Below, piece by piece: positions 8,194 through 16,133 of a stretch of DNA of 64,000 nt. Origin of the DNA: Clostridium_AD sp050717515 (GTDB lineage Bacteria > Bacillota > Clostridia > Clostridiales > Clostridiaceae); assembly GCF_050717515.1 (NCBI RefSeq), contig NZ_JBOITL010000042.1, positions 62,001-126,000 of the forward strand. The letters are read 5' to 3'. The position numbers and the translations under genes were made by a program. The notes beneath the pieces were generated by a model. It saw only the letters and a list, made by a program, of their open reading frames with translations, ran no database searches and was not told the origin of the DNA. How positions within the stretch are numbered: the stretch's first letter is position 1; each line of letters opens with the position of its first letter.

Positions 8194-9225
8194 ATGCCTA
8201 CTATAAATATGCTTTCCTCAGCAGACAAAGTCAAAGGTCAAGGGGTAGGGTCAGCTTACCTAGAACAAGTAGATTTAGTGCGAAATGGATTAGATAAAGA
8301 ATATAAAGTTGTAATAAATAAGAGAGTAAGAACCGAGATAATGCATTATCATACTATTGATTTTAAGCATTATTTAAGCATACCTTTTGCTAAAAAGAAA
8401 GGCGTAACAGTAGGCTACGTGCATTTTTTGCCTGAGACTATTGAAGGAAGTATAAAATTACCTAAGTTAATTGAAAAAATTTTTTATAAGTATATTATAA
8501 GCTTTTATAATAGTATGGATTATTTAGTTACAGTAAACCCTAATTTTATAACTAAGCTTGAGGCTTACAATATTGACCGAAAAAAAATTACATACATACC
8601 TAATTTTGTTTCGGAAGAAAAATTCTATAATCTTTCAACGGAGGATATGTACATAGCAAAAGAAAAATTAAAAATTGAAAAGGATGCTTTTGTTGTACTT
8701 GGAGTAGGTCAGATACAAACTCGTAAAGGTGTCATTGATTTTATTGATATAGCAAAAAAAATGCCTGAAGTACAATTTGTTTGGGCAGGTGGTTTTTCTT
8801 TTGGAAATATTACAGATGGATATAAGGAATTAAAGAATCAAATAGAGAATGCACCTAAAAATATTTTATTTACGGGAATAGTTGATAGAGATTTGATGAA
8901 TGATATATATAATGTATCTAATGTTCTTTTTATGCCATCTTATAACGAGCTTTTCCCTATGTCAATACTCGAATCAATGAATACTTATACTCCAATACTA
9001 TTAAGAGATCTGGAGTTATATGAGGATATATTATTTGATTATTATTTAAAAGAACATGATAACGAAGGATTTATTAAGGCTATAGGAAAGTTGAAAAATG
9101 ATTCAAGTTATTATGAAGAAGCTAAAGAAAAAGCCATAAGGGGGCATAAGTTTTATTCAAGAGAGAATGTGCTTGCTATGTGGAAAGATTTTTATAAAAA
9201 GGTATATCGAACAAAAGGACGGTAA
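8194..9225 (+). CDS. GT4 glycosyltransferase, LafB-like (second sugar of a glycolipid)
   Basis: A 343-residue GT-B enzyme. The N-terminal domain has GQGVGSAYLEQVDLV and a YHTIDFKHYL substrate region; the C-terminal domain has GVGQIQTRKGVIDFIDIAKK and the nucleotide-sugar motif YNELFPMSILESMN (E-x7-E). The sequence resembles LafB, which adds a second hexose to monoglucosyl-diacylglycerol, rather than a capsule enzyme. ATG 8194 follows GGGAGTGA; an ATG at 8179 overlaps that site. It is four nt from the next gene and upstream of a LafA-like enzyme, which supports a glycolipid pathway at the inner membrane face. Confidence 0.75.
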   Translation: MPTINMLSSADKVKGQGVGSAYLEQVDLVRNGLDKEYKVVINKRVRTEIMHYHTIDFKHYLSIPFAKKKGVTVGYVHFLPETIEGSIKLPKLIEKIFYKYIISFYNSMDYLVTVNPNFITKLEAYNIDRKKITYIPNFVSEEKFYNLSTEDMYIAKEKLKIEKDAFVVLGVGQIQTRKGVIDFIDIAKKMPEVQFVWAGGFSFGNITDGYKELKNQIENAPKNILFTGIVDRDLMNDIYNVSNVLFMPSYNELFPMSILESMNTYTPILLRDLELYEDILFDYYLKEHDNEGFIKAIGKLKNDSSYYEEAKEKAIRGHKFYSRENVLAMWKDFYKKVYRTKGR

Positions 9226-9229
9226 ATTA

Positions 9230-10219
9230 ATGAAAAATTATAAGTTTAATGTTATTTTGGGCATAGCTTCGGGAATTATATTTATTTTGCTTATTGTTTT
9301 CACAAATGGGTGGATGGATTTAATTCATCAAATGAAAAACTTACAAATTCAGTGGATAATTATAGCGTTTATTGCCATGGTGTTATATTGGGTTTTTGAA
9401 GCTAAAACATTGCAGTGTATTGTACTTTTAATGAAAAAAGACTATAAATTTAAAAAAGCATTTCAAGTTACTATGATAGGTCAATATTTTAATTCAATTA
9501 CCCCATTTGCATCTGGGGGACAGCCAATGCAGCTATATTCACTTACAAAACAAGAATTAGGGGCCGGTAGTGCTGGATCAGCGCTGATGATTAAATTTAT
9601 TATTTATCAATCAGTATTAACTATATATTCTTTAATCCTTATATTTTGGAAGGCAAGTTTTTTCAAAGCAAAAATGAGCAATTTATTTTATTTAATAGCC
9701 ATAGGATTTACAGTTAATGCTAGCGTAATTGTATTTTTAGTTATATTTTCAAAATATCGAAAATTAACACATAAATTAATAACAACCTTTTCTAAAATAT
9801 TAAATAAATTTAAATTGGTAAAAGATATATCAAAGTTAGAAACACGTATTAACGACAATTTAGACCAGTTTCATGATAATATGGAGATAGTAAAACATAG
9901 TAAGGCAATGATAGCTAAGGCTGTTATTTATACGATATTTCAACTAACAATAATTTTTAGTATACCTTATCTTATTTATCTTAGTTTTGGAATGAGAGGT
10001 GCTAGCATAGAAAGTATGATAGCCGGGACTGCATTTGTAATGATGCTAACAGCATTTATACCCTTACCTGGAGCCGTTGGTGGAGCAGAGGGCGCTTTCT
10101 TTATGTTTTTTAGTTTGTTTTTTGTAGCTAATAACATAATGGCTGCTATATTGTTATGGAGATTAATTACATTTTACTCTTGTATAATTTTCGGATTTTA
10201 TGCGTTTATGAAGAATTAA
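9230..10219 (+). CDS. UPF0104 / lysylphosphatidylglycerol-synthase-TM family membrane protein
   Basis: A 329-residue protein with about eight transmembrane helices and the family signatures YWVFEAKTLQ, SITPFASGGQPMQLY and FIPLPGAVGGAEGAFF. It corresponds to the membrane (flippase-like) half of MprF and lacks the aminoacyl-transferase domain. Proteins of this type sit beside glycolipid glycosyltransferases, so it may move the glycolipid product across the membrane; this is inference. ATG 9230 starts 4 nt after the previous stop, with AAAAGGAC upstream. Confidence 0.8.
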   Translation: MKNYKFNVILGIASGIIFILLIVFTNGWMDLIHQMKNLQIQWIIIAFIAMVLYWVFEAKTLQCIVLLMKKDYKFKKAFQVTMIGQYFNSITPFASGGQPMQLYSLTKQELGAGSAGSALMIKFIIYQSVLTIYSLILIFWKASFFKAKMSNLFYLIAIGFTVNASVIVFLVIFSKYRKLTHKLITTFSKILNKFKLVKDISKLETRINDNLDQFHDNMEIVKHSKAMIAKAVIYTIFQLTIIFSIPYLIYLSFGMRGASIESMIAGTAFVMMLTAFIPLPGAVGGAEGAFFMFFSLFFVANNIMAAILLWRLITFYSCIIFGFYAFMKN

Positions 10220-10289
10220 GTACAACTCATTAAAACATATTAAAAGAAGGTTTTTACAAGAAAATTATAGTGTTTAAAGGGGGCCGATT

Positions 10290-11474
10290 ATGAATATCGG
10301 GATTTTTACTGATGCTTATTTTCCACAAGTAAGTGGAGTTGTTACTTCTACTTTTATATTGAAAAATGAGTTAATTAGACTTGGACATAGTGTAACCATT
10401 ATTACAGTTGCACACCCAGATGTAGAAGAAGAAGAGGGTATAATGAGATTGCCTAGCATACCATTTTTTCTTTTACCTTCTCAAAGAGTTGGGATGATAT
10501 ATTCGCATAAAATTATGCTTAAAATAAAGAAATTGGATTTAGATATTATACATACACAAACAGAATTTAGTATAGGGCTATTTGGAAGAATAGTTGCTAA
10601 AAAATTAGATATTCCTGTAGTTCATACTTATCATACTATGTATGAGGATTATATGCACTATGTATCCAGGGGCATAATGATTAAGCCCGTTTCGCAAATT
10701 GCTAAGAAGGCAAGTAAACTATATTGCAGGGATTGCAGTGCCATAATAGTGCCAACATTAAAGGTGAAAAATGCGTTACATCAATACGGATTATTAAGAC
10801 ATATAGATGTAATACCTACGGGAGTTGTCATTGAACCTTTCAAAAGAAGTAATTACAATGAAGACCTTATAGAAGAGGAAAAAAGATCTCTTGGAATAAG
10901 CCAAACTGAGCCAGTTGTATTATTTATCGGACGCCTTGCAAAAGAAAAAAGCGTAGATATCATTATAAATAGTATGAAAGAACTAGTTATGAAAATACCA
11001 AATTGTAAACTTCTGGTTGTAGGTGATGGACCAGAGCGTGAAAATTTAGAAGCTTTAGTTGCTGAGCTGAATATTGAAAAATCTGTAGTATTTACAGGTG
11101 AAAAACCTTGGGCAGAAATTGGTAGGTACTATCAAATGGGAGATGTGTTTGTAGGAGCTTCACTAACTGAAACTCAGGGATTAACCTTTACAGAAGCTAT
11201 GGCGGCACAAATCCCTGTGGTAGCTAAGTATGATAAAAATTTAGATGATTTAATTAAAGATAAAATAAATGGAAGAATTTTTTATAAAGATGAAGATTTA
11301 GCTGGAATATTGTTCGAAGTTTTAATGAATAAAGAAGAATGTGCCACTATGGTGAAAAATGCTTATGATGGTATAGAACCATTATCTTCCAAGTACTTTG
11401 GGGAAAGTGTGGAGAAAGTTTACATGGAAGTTGAAAAACAAAATTGTATGTTACAAAATCAAAAGGTAACATAA
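10290..11474 (+). CDS. GT4 glycosyltransferase, LafA-like 1,2-diacylglycerol 3-glucosyltransferase
   Basis: A 394-residue GT-B enzyme. The N-terminus NIGIFTDAYFPQVSGVVTS is characteristic of alpha-monoglucosyldiacylglycerol synthases; HTQTEFSIG and HTYHTMYEDYMHYV follow, then FIGRLAKEKSVDIIINSMKE and the E-x7-E motif TETQGLTFTEAMA. It would transfer glucose from UDP-glucose to diacylglycerol, making the substrate for the LafB-like enzyme upstream. Good ribosome site (AAAGGGGG). The order lafB-like, membrane protein, lafA-like suggests a lipoteichoic-acid anchor or bulk glycolipid module. Confidence 0.8.
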   Translation: MNIGIFTDAYFPQVSGVVTSTFILKNELIRLGHSVTIITVAHPDVEEEEGIMRLPSIPFFLLPSQRVGMIYSHKIMLKIKKLDLDIIHTQTEFSIGLFGRIVAKKLDIPVVHTYHTMYEDYMHYVSRGIMIKPVSQIAKKASKLYCRDCSAIIVPTLKVKNALHQYGLLRHIDVIPTGVVIEPFKRSNYNEDLIEEEKRSLGISQTEPVVLFIGRLAKEKSVDIIINSMKELVMKIPNCKLLVVGDGPERENLEALVAELNIEKSVVFTGEKPWAEIGRYYQMGDVFVGASLTETQGLTFTEAMAAQIPVVAKYDKNLDDLIKDKINGRIFYKDEDLAGILFEVLMNKEECATMVKNAYDGIEPLSSKYFGESVEKVYMEVEKQNCMLQNQKVT

Positions 11475-11577
11475 TAAATTTTCAAATAATAGAGCTGCTT
11501 TATGCACGAGGGTCATTAGTTGTATGGGCAGCTTAATAATTTTATAAATAAACATTTCTAAAATACTATTTTTGTAA

Positions 11578-11583
11578 TATAAT
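11578..11583 (+). promoter_or_regulatory. -10 element of the tRNA-Ala promoter
   Basis: A perfect TATAAT lies 26 nt before the tRNA; 17 nt further upstream is TTTCTA (11555-11560), a weak -35. The spacing fits a sigma-A promoter. Confidence 0.5.
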
Positions 11584-11608
11584 AGATTTAAAGATGGTTT
11601 TAATATGA

Positions 11609-11685
11609 GGGGATGTAGCTCAGTTTGGGAGAGTACTTGGATGGCATTCAAGGGGTCGTGGGTTCGAGCCCCATCATCTCCACCA
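11609..11685 (+). tRNA. tRNA-Ala (anticodon GGC)
   Basis: A full cloverleaf can be folded: acceptor GGGGATG with CATCTCC (one G-U), D arm GCTC/GAGT, anticodon stem CTTGG/TCAAG with loop ATGGCAT, a 5-nt variable loop, T arm GTGGG-TTCGAGC-CCCAT, discriminator A and an encoded CCA. The anticodon GGC (11643-11645) reads GCC/GCU alanine codons. A32-U38 closing the anticodon loop is typical for this isoacceptor. It is a single tRNA gene followed by its own terminator. Confidence 0.95.
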
Positions 11686-11740
11686 AAAAAAACATGCATA
11701 GCGTTTGGAAAGATTATTATATTCTAATAAATAACAAAAT

Positions 11741-11785
11741 ATCTAATAATATAAGTTTATAAAACTATATTATTAGATTTTTTTT
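11741..11785 (+). terminator. Intrinsic terminator after tRNA-Ala
   Basis: A perfect 13-bp stem ATCTAATAATATA (11741-11753 with 11766-11778) followed by a run of T residues. Confidence 0.85.
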
Positions 11786-11931
11786 GTTTTTAACGACATG
11801 TTAAGGAGAGTGTGTATTGGAATTGACCCCAATTTTACATCAAGATGTTAAATATTTGAAAATTATATTAATAATATGTATAATTAAATAGGTTGAGATA
11901 GAACAAAATAGAAATAATGGAGGTAAAAGGG

Positions 11932-12735
11932 ATGACGACACAGGTCATTATTGTAATTATTCTTTCATTTGTTATGGCAGTTATAGCTACATTGGCATAT
12001 GCTGTAAGAATTGTAGGGGTAAGAACAAGGAGAATAGCGGTTTCATTTGCAGTTTTTAATATTTTTGCATTGATATCTAGAACTGCATCTACAATACAAG
12101 GGCCATTATTAAGCAAAACTATTGAAAATGGAATAAAACAGGGTACAGCAGGTGATATGCTAGGTGTTTTTAGATGGATTTTATTAGCACAAACAATGGC
12201 AACAATTACAGGGGCACTTTTAATACCTACATTTATAAAAGTTTTTAGCAGGGCGGTCGAATCTTTTAGTATTCACCGTTCTATGCCTAGACTTTTGTTA
12301 CATGGGTTTTCTAAATCAGGAGTAGAACAATTTAAGAAGAGTATTACTAAGCCTCAAAAGGATAATTTTGCACAGCTAAAGAGTTTTAGAAAAGTACCTA
12401 AGAAAATAATTATTGTAAATTTAGTAGCTTTTTCAATTTCAACTGTGGGCGTTTTAGCATCATTGTATGCGGGATGTTTAAATCCAGACTTAAGAAGTAC
12501 TTGCATTACATTATCTTCTGTTATCAATGGAGGGGCTACTTTATTGATGTTTATATTTGTGGATCCATTTGTTTCTATGTTAACTGATGATGTTATAAGA
12601 GGCGAGTGTTCACAGCTAGAATTTGATAGATGTATAATTTTTATTGTAGGGGCATTAATAGCCGGTACTATATTAGCTCAATTAGTGTTAGTTCCTGCGT
12701 CAGAAATAATTGGATTCATTGCAAGAATTATATAA
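11932..12735 (+). CDS. amj: Amj-family lipid II flippase (DUF2837)
   Basis: A 267-residue polytopic protein with about six hydrophobic segments. LAYAVRIVGVRTRRIAVSFAVFN and SRTASTIQGPLLSKTIENG are close to the hallmark N-terminal region of B. subtilis Amj, the alternate to MurJ for flipping lipid II across the membrane in cell wall synthesis. ATG 11932 is chosen because GGAGG (11919-11923) lies 8 nt upstream; an in-frame ATG at 11917 overlaps that site. In B. subtilis amj is induced by envelope stress; no such control can be read here. A stand-alone gene. Confidence 0.8.
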   Translation: MTTQVIIVIILSFVMAVIATLAYAVRIVGVRTRRIAVSFAVFNIFALISRTASTIQGPLLSKTIENGIKQGTAGDMLGVFRWILLAQTMATITGALLIPTFIKVFSRAVESFSIHRSMPRLLLHGFSKSGVEQFKKSITKPQKDNFAQLKSFRKVPKKIIIVNLVAFSISTVGVLASLYAGCLNPDLRSTCITLSSVINGGATLLMFIFVDPFVSMLTDDVIRGECSQLEFDRCIIFIVGALIAGTILAQLVLVPASEIIGFIARII

Positions 12736-12939
12736 TAATTTAAATGCATTAAAGCATATTAACTTCAGTAATCTTTGGATCAGCACTTATAATAAAGTTG
12801 GATTAGATAAATAACTTAATTGTCCCACCTAAAATTTACGAACAAATACTATATTATCAGATATTTTTTTATATTTATTCTATAATATTTGTTTTTTTGG
12901 TACAATGAGATAAATACAAAAGAAATGGAGAAAATGAAA

Positions 12940-14205
12940 ATGAAAATACTTTATTATGATTGTTTTTCAGGTATTAGTGGAGATATGAATTTGGGAGCAT
13001 TGCTAGACTTAGGTGTAGATGAGAAATATTTAATAGAGGAATTAGATAAGCTAAGGCTAAATGGATATGAAATAAAAGTATCAAGAGGCATTAGAAAAGG
13101 CATAGAGGGAACTAAGGTGGATGTAATGCTGCAAGAGCATAATCATGAACATTCTCATGATGAAAATGGAGATGGACATTTACATGGACATATGAGTAAT
13201 AATCATAATCATCATGACCAGCGAAATCTTAAAGACATTGAGAAAATCATAGATTGCAGTGAGTTGTGTTCTAATGTCAAGGAATTAAGCAAAAAAATGT
13301 TTATGAAGGTTGCAAAGGCAGAAGCGAAGGTTCATGGAAAACCATTATATGAAGTTCACTTCCATGAGGTAGGTGCAGTAGATTCTATTGTAGATATAGT
13401 GGGAGCGGCTATATGCATAAATCATTTAAATGTTGATAAAATAATGAGTTCTTCAGTGGAGCTTGGTGGCGGGTTTGTTAAATGTGCCCATGGAATTATA
13501 CCAGTACCAGCACCTGCTACTGTAGAAATTTTAAAGGGTATACCAGTAAAACTTGGAGCTGTACCCTTTGAAACTACAACACCTACTGGTGCCGCAATTA
13601 TTGCAGTTAATGTTTGCGAATTTAAAGATAATAATAATTTCACTGTAAATAAAATCGGCTATGGTATAGGTAACAGAGATACTGAAATTCCTAATGTATT
13701 AAGAGTAATGCTCGTAGAAGAGAATAATTTGTCTAATACTCATAAGGTAGAAAATGAAGAAAAGGTATTTGAAGAAATTGTGGAATGTAACATAGATGAT
13801 ATGAATCCAGAGTTATATGAGTTCATCATTGATAAGCTATTTAGTGAGGGTGCGTTAGATGTATATTTAACTCCAATTATAATGAAAAAGGGCAGACCGG
13901 GTGTGAAAATAAGCGTTTTATGCAGGTCAGCTAAATTAGAAAAGATGAAAGAAGTCTTATTTAGAGAGACGACTACCTTTGGAGTAAGGAGTTTTAAAGT
14001 AAATAAAACCATGCTCCAAAGAAAATTCACCAAAGTAAACACTTCTTACGGTGAAGTTACAGTTAAAGAGGCTTATTACAAAGGTGAAAAGATAAAAAGT
14101 AAGTTAGAATACGAGGAGTGTAAGAAAATAGCTGAAGATGGGGGAATATCCTTAAGAGAAGTATATAAGAAATTAAGGGATGAGACTAAAGCGGAGAGTC
14201 TTTAA
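12940..14205 (+). CDS. larC: LarC, nickel insertion enzyme of nickel-pincer cofactor synthesis
   Basis: A 421-residue protein that inserts nickel, with CTP, into pyridinium-3,5-bisthiocarboxylic acid mononucleotide to complete the nickel-pincer cofactor. The start ILYYDCFSGISGDMNLGALLDLG is typical. VHFHEVGAVDSIVDIVG and GGGFVKCAHGIIPVPAPAT mark the conserved core. Residues about 67-93 form a His/Asn/Asp-rich loop (HNHEHSHDENGDGHLHGH), a likely nickel store or chaperone segment. Both LarC halves are in one frame here, so no programmed frameshift is needed as in Lactiplantibacillus. ATG 12940 follows GGAG by 9 nt; earlier in-frame ATGs exist at 12925 and 12934. Confidence 0.92.
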   Translation: MKILYYDCFSGISGDMNLGALLDLGVDEKYLIEELDKLRLNGYEIKVSRGIRKGIEGTKVDVMLQEHNHEHSHDENGDGHLHGHMSNNHNHHDQRNLKDIEKIIDCSELCSNVKELSKKMFMKVAKAEAKVHGKPLYEVHFHEVGAVDSIVDIVGAAICINHLNVDKIMSSSVELGGGFVKCAHGIIPVPAPATVEILKGIPVKLGAVPFETTTPTGAAIIAVNVCEFKDNNNFTVNKIGYGIGNRDTEIPNVLRVMLVEENNLSNTHKVENEEKVFEEIVECNIDDMNPELYEFIIDKLFSEGALDVYLTPIIMKKGRPGVKISVLCRSAKLEKMKEVLFRETTTFGVRSFKVNKTMLQRKFTKVNTSYGEVTVKEAYYKGEKIKSKLEYEECKKIAEDGGISLREVYKKLRDETKAESL

Positions 14206-14289
14206 AGTCGATATTCTCCTGACTTAATTAGCGTTACAATAAATATACTATAGTAAAAAAATTTAACAATTAAATTTTAAATAAACTCT

Positions 14290-14361
14290 TTTTTCTTAGA
14301 GGATGCGAGCAAAAGCATTTTAGCAATATATACTTTTAGTTAGAGCATCCTTTAAGAAAAA
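14290..14361 (+). promoter_or_regulatory. Long hairpin in the larC-larE gap
   Basis: TTTTTCTTAGAGGATGC (14290-14306) pairs with 14345-14361 over 17 bp with one G-U, around a 38-nt loop. It is followed by A residues, not T residues, so it is not a standard terminator. It ends about 20 nt before the larE ribosome site and could affect larE expression or mRNA processing. Confidence 0.4.
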
Positions 14362-14393
14362 AATCTTATTATAAAAAAATATTGGAGGCAAAT

Positions 14394-15179
14394 ATGTTAA
14401 AACAAAAATACGATAATTTGATAAGCTACTTAAAGAAGCTTGGCAGTGTTGCCGTTGCATTTTCAGGAGGGGTGGACAGTACTCTCTTGCTGAGAGTTTG
14501 CAGTGATGTACTTAATGAAAATGTTCTAGCGATTATGGTAATAGCTCCTTATACACCTAAATGGGAAGTTGAAGAAGCTAAGGTTTTGCTAAAACAGTTT
14601 GGGGTTAAATATAAATTTATTGAAGTGGAAATGATTGATGAAATAAGATTTAGCCCAAGAGATAGATGCTATATTTGCAAAAATGCTATTTTTACTAAAA
14701 TAAAAGAAGAAGCCAGTGCTCAGGGAATATATAATGTTTTAGATGGCACTAATTTTGATGATACTAAAGATTATAGGCCGGGACTCAAGGCGCTAAAGGA
14801 ATTAAATATAATAAGTCCTCTGTTGGCAAATGAATTTACGAAAGCTGATATAAGAGCTTTATCTAAAGAACTTAAGCTGCAAACTTGGAATAAGCCTGCT
14901 TATGCATGTCTTTTGTCAAGGATACCCTATGGACAAGAAGTAATTGAGATAGAACTTGAAAGAATAGAAGCTGCTGAGGTATATTTAATGGGATTAGGCT
15001 TTAGTGGGGTTAGAGTTAGAAGTCATGATGATTTAGCAAGAATTGAATTGCCAAAGAAGTATTTTGATAAGATTTTAAATGAAAAAAGCTTAGAGGAAAT
15101 CTCAATTAAGCTTAAAGAACTTGGATTTAAATATGTAACATTAGACCTAGAAGGATATAAAATGGGAAGCTTAAATTAA
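14394..15179 (+). CDS. larE: LarE, sulfur transferase of nickel-pincer cofactor synthesis
   Basis: A 261-residue PP-loop ATPase that adenylates the pyridinium biscarboxylate intermediate and replaces carboxyl oxygens with sulfur. The PP-loop is AFSGGVDSTLL (about 24-34). The sulfur-site cysteine lies in NKPAYACLLSRIPYG. An additional CxxC (SPRDRCYICK) is present; LarE proteins with three cysteines bind a [4Fe-4S] cluster and work catalytically, unlike the sacrificial single-cysteine enzyme of L. plantarum. That assignment here is inference from the motif. ATG 14394 follows GGAGG; larB follows 16 nt after its stop. Confidence 0.9.
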   Translation: MLKQKYDNLISYLKKLGSVAVAFSGGVDSTLLLRVCSDVLNENVLAIMVIAPYTPKWEVEEAKVLLKQFGVKYKFIEVEMIDEIRFSPRDRCYICKNAIFTKIKEEASAQGIYNVLDGTNFDDTKDYRPGLKALKELNIISPLLANEFTKADIRALSKELKLQTWNKPAYACLLSRIPYGQEVIEIELERIEAAEVYLMGLGFSGVRVRSHDDLARIELPKKYFDKILNEKSLEEISIKLKELGFKYVTLDLEGYKMGSLN

Positions 15180-15195
15180 AAAAGGTGGGGAATAT

Positions 15196-15942
15196 ATGAA
15201 TTCAGAACAAACCAAGGAATTTCTGAGGTCCATAAAAAGTGGTGATATATCTATTGAAGATGGTGTAGATAAATTAAAAGATTTGTCCTATTCAGATTTA
15301 GGATTTGCAAAAATAGATAATCATAGAGAGCTTAGAGTTGGGTACCCAGAGGTTATATATTGTGAGGGAAAGACTGTGGAGCAGATAAAGGGCATAGTTA
15401 GTTTAATGCTTACTAAGGATGTAAACATTCTTGGCACAAGGGCATCGCAGTTAATGTATGAAGGAGTAAAAGAAATATGTGATGATGCACAGTACAATGA
15501 GCTTGCAAGAACAATTGTAATTAAAAAAAAGGAAGTAGAAATTTCAAGTACCTATATTGCATTAGTAACAGGAGGAACTTCTGATATACCAGTAGCGGAA
15601 GAAGCGGCTATTACAGCAGAAATTTTTGGAAATAAGGTTGAAAGAATTTATGACGTAGGGGTAGCTGGTATTCATAGATTATTTGAAAATCTAGATGTTA
15701 TTAGGCGCGCTAGGGTAGTTATTACTGTAGCAGGCATGGAAGGCGCTTTAACTAGTGTGGTAGGAGGCCTCGTGGATAAACCAGTTATAGCTGTCCCAAC
15801 TAGCGTAGGCTATGGAGCTAGTTTTAATGGCCTTGCTGCGCTATTATCCATGTTAAATAGTTGTTCAAGTGGAGTTAGTGTTGTTAATATTGACAACGGC
15901 TTTGGAGCCGGATATTTAGCAAGCATTATTAATAAGTTATAA
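15196..15942 (+). CDS. larB: LarB, nicotinate adenine dinucleotide carboxylase/hydrolase
   Basis: A 248-residue protein with a PurE (AIR carboxylase)-like C-terminal domain: VTGGTSDIPVAEEAAITAE, YDVGVAGIHRLFE, VAGMEGALTSVVGGLVDKPVIAVPTSVGYG. LarB carboxylates nicotinic acid adenine dinucleotide and cleaves it to start nickel-pincer synthesis. AAAGGTGGGG precedes ATG. It is the last gene of larC-larE-larB; no lactate racemase larA or Ni transporter is adjacent, so the user enzyme must lie elsewhere. Confidence 0.9.
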   Translation: MNSEQTKEFLRSIKSGDISIEDGVDKLKDLSYSDLGFAKIDNHRELRVGYPEVIYCEGKTVEQIKGIVSLMLTKDVNILGTRASQLMYEGVKEICDDAQYNELARTIVIKKKEVEISSTYIALVTGGTSDIPVAEEAAITAEIFGNKVERIYDVGVAGIHRLFENLDVIRRARVVITVAGMEGALTSVVGGLVDKPVIAVPTSVGYGASFNGLAALLSMLNSCSSGVSVVNIDNGFGAGYLASIINKL

Positions 15943-16052
15943 TCATGATTTAATTTTTATAAGGTGTGGATTACGCTTATTCTAAAAATGGGGTATGAAG
16001 CACCTTTTTTACGTTACCAAATTTAACTTATTATAAAGATAAATTATAATCG

Positions 16053-16125
16053 TGATGGTGAAAGAATGTAGGAGTCTGTTAGCGAATTCTCTACTATCAG
16101 AACAGCCTACATTCTTTCACCATCA
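16053..16125. repeat. 20-bp perfect inverted repeat between convergent genes
   Basis: TGATGGTGAAAGAATGTAGG (16053-16072) and its exact complement (16106-16125) enclose a 33-nt loop with a small inner stem (CTGTT/AACAG). It lies between larB and the convergent glycosyltransferase and may stop transcription from either side, but neither side has a T run. Confidence 0.6.
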
Positions 16126-16133
16126 TGGAGTGA

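Noticed and set aside
11451..11699. A minus-strand frame of 82 codons over the tRNA-Ala
   Set aside because: It is the complement of the tRNA and the end of the glycosyltransferase; the typical false peptide of a tRNA.
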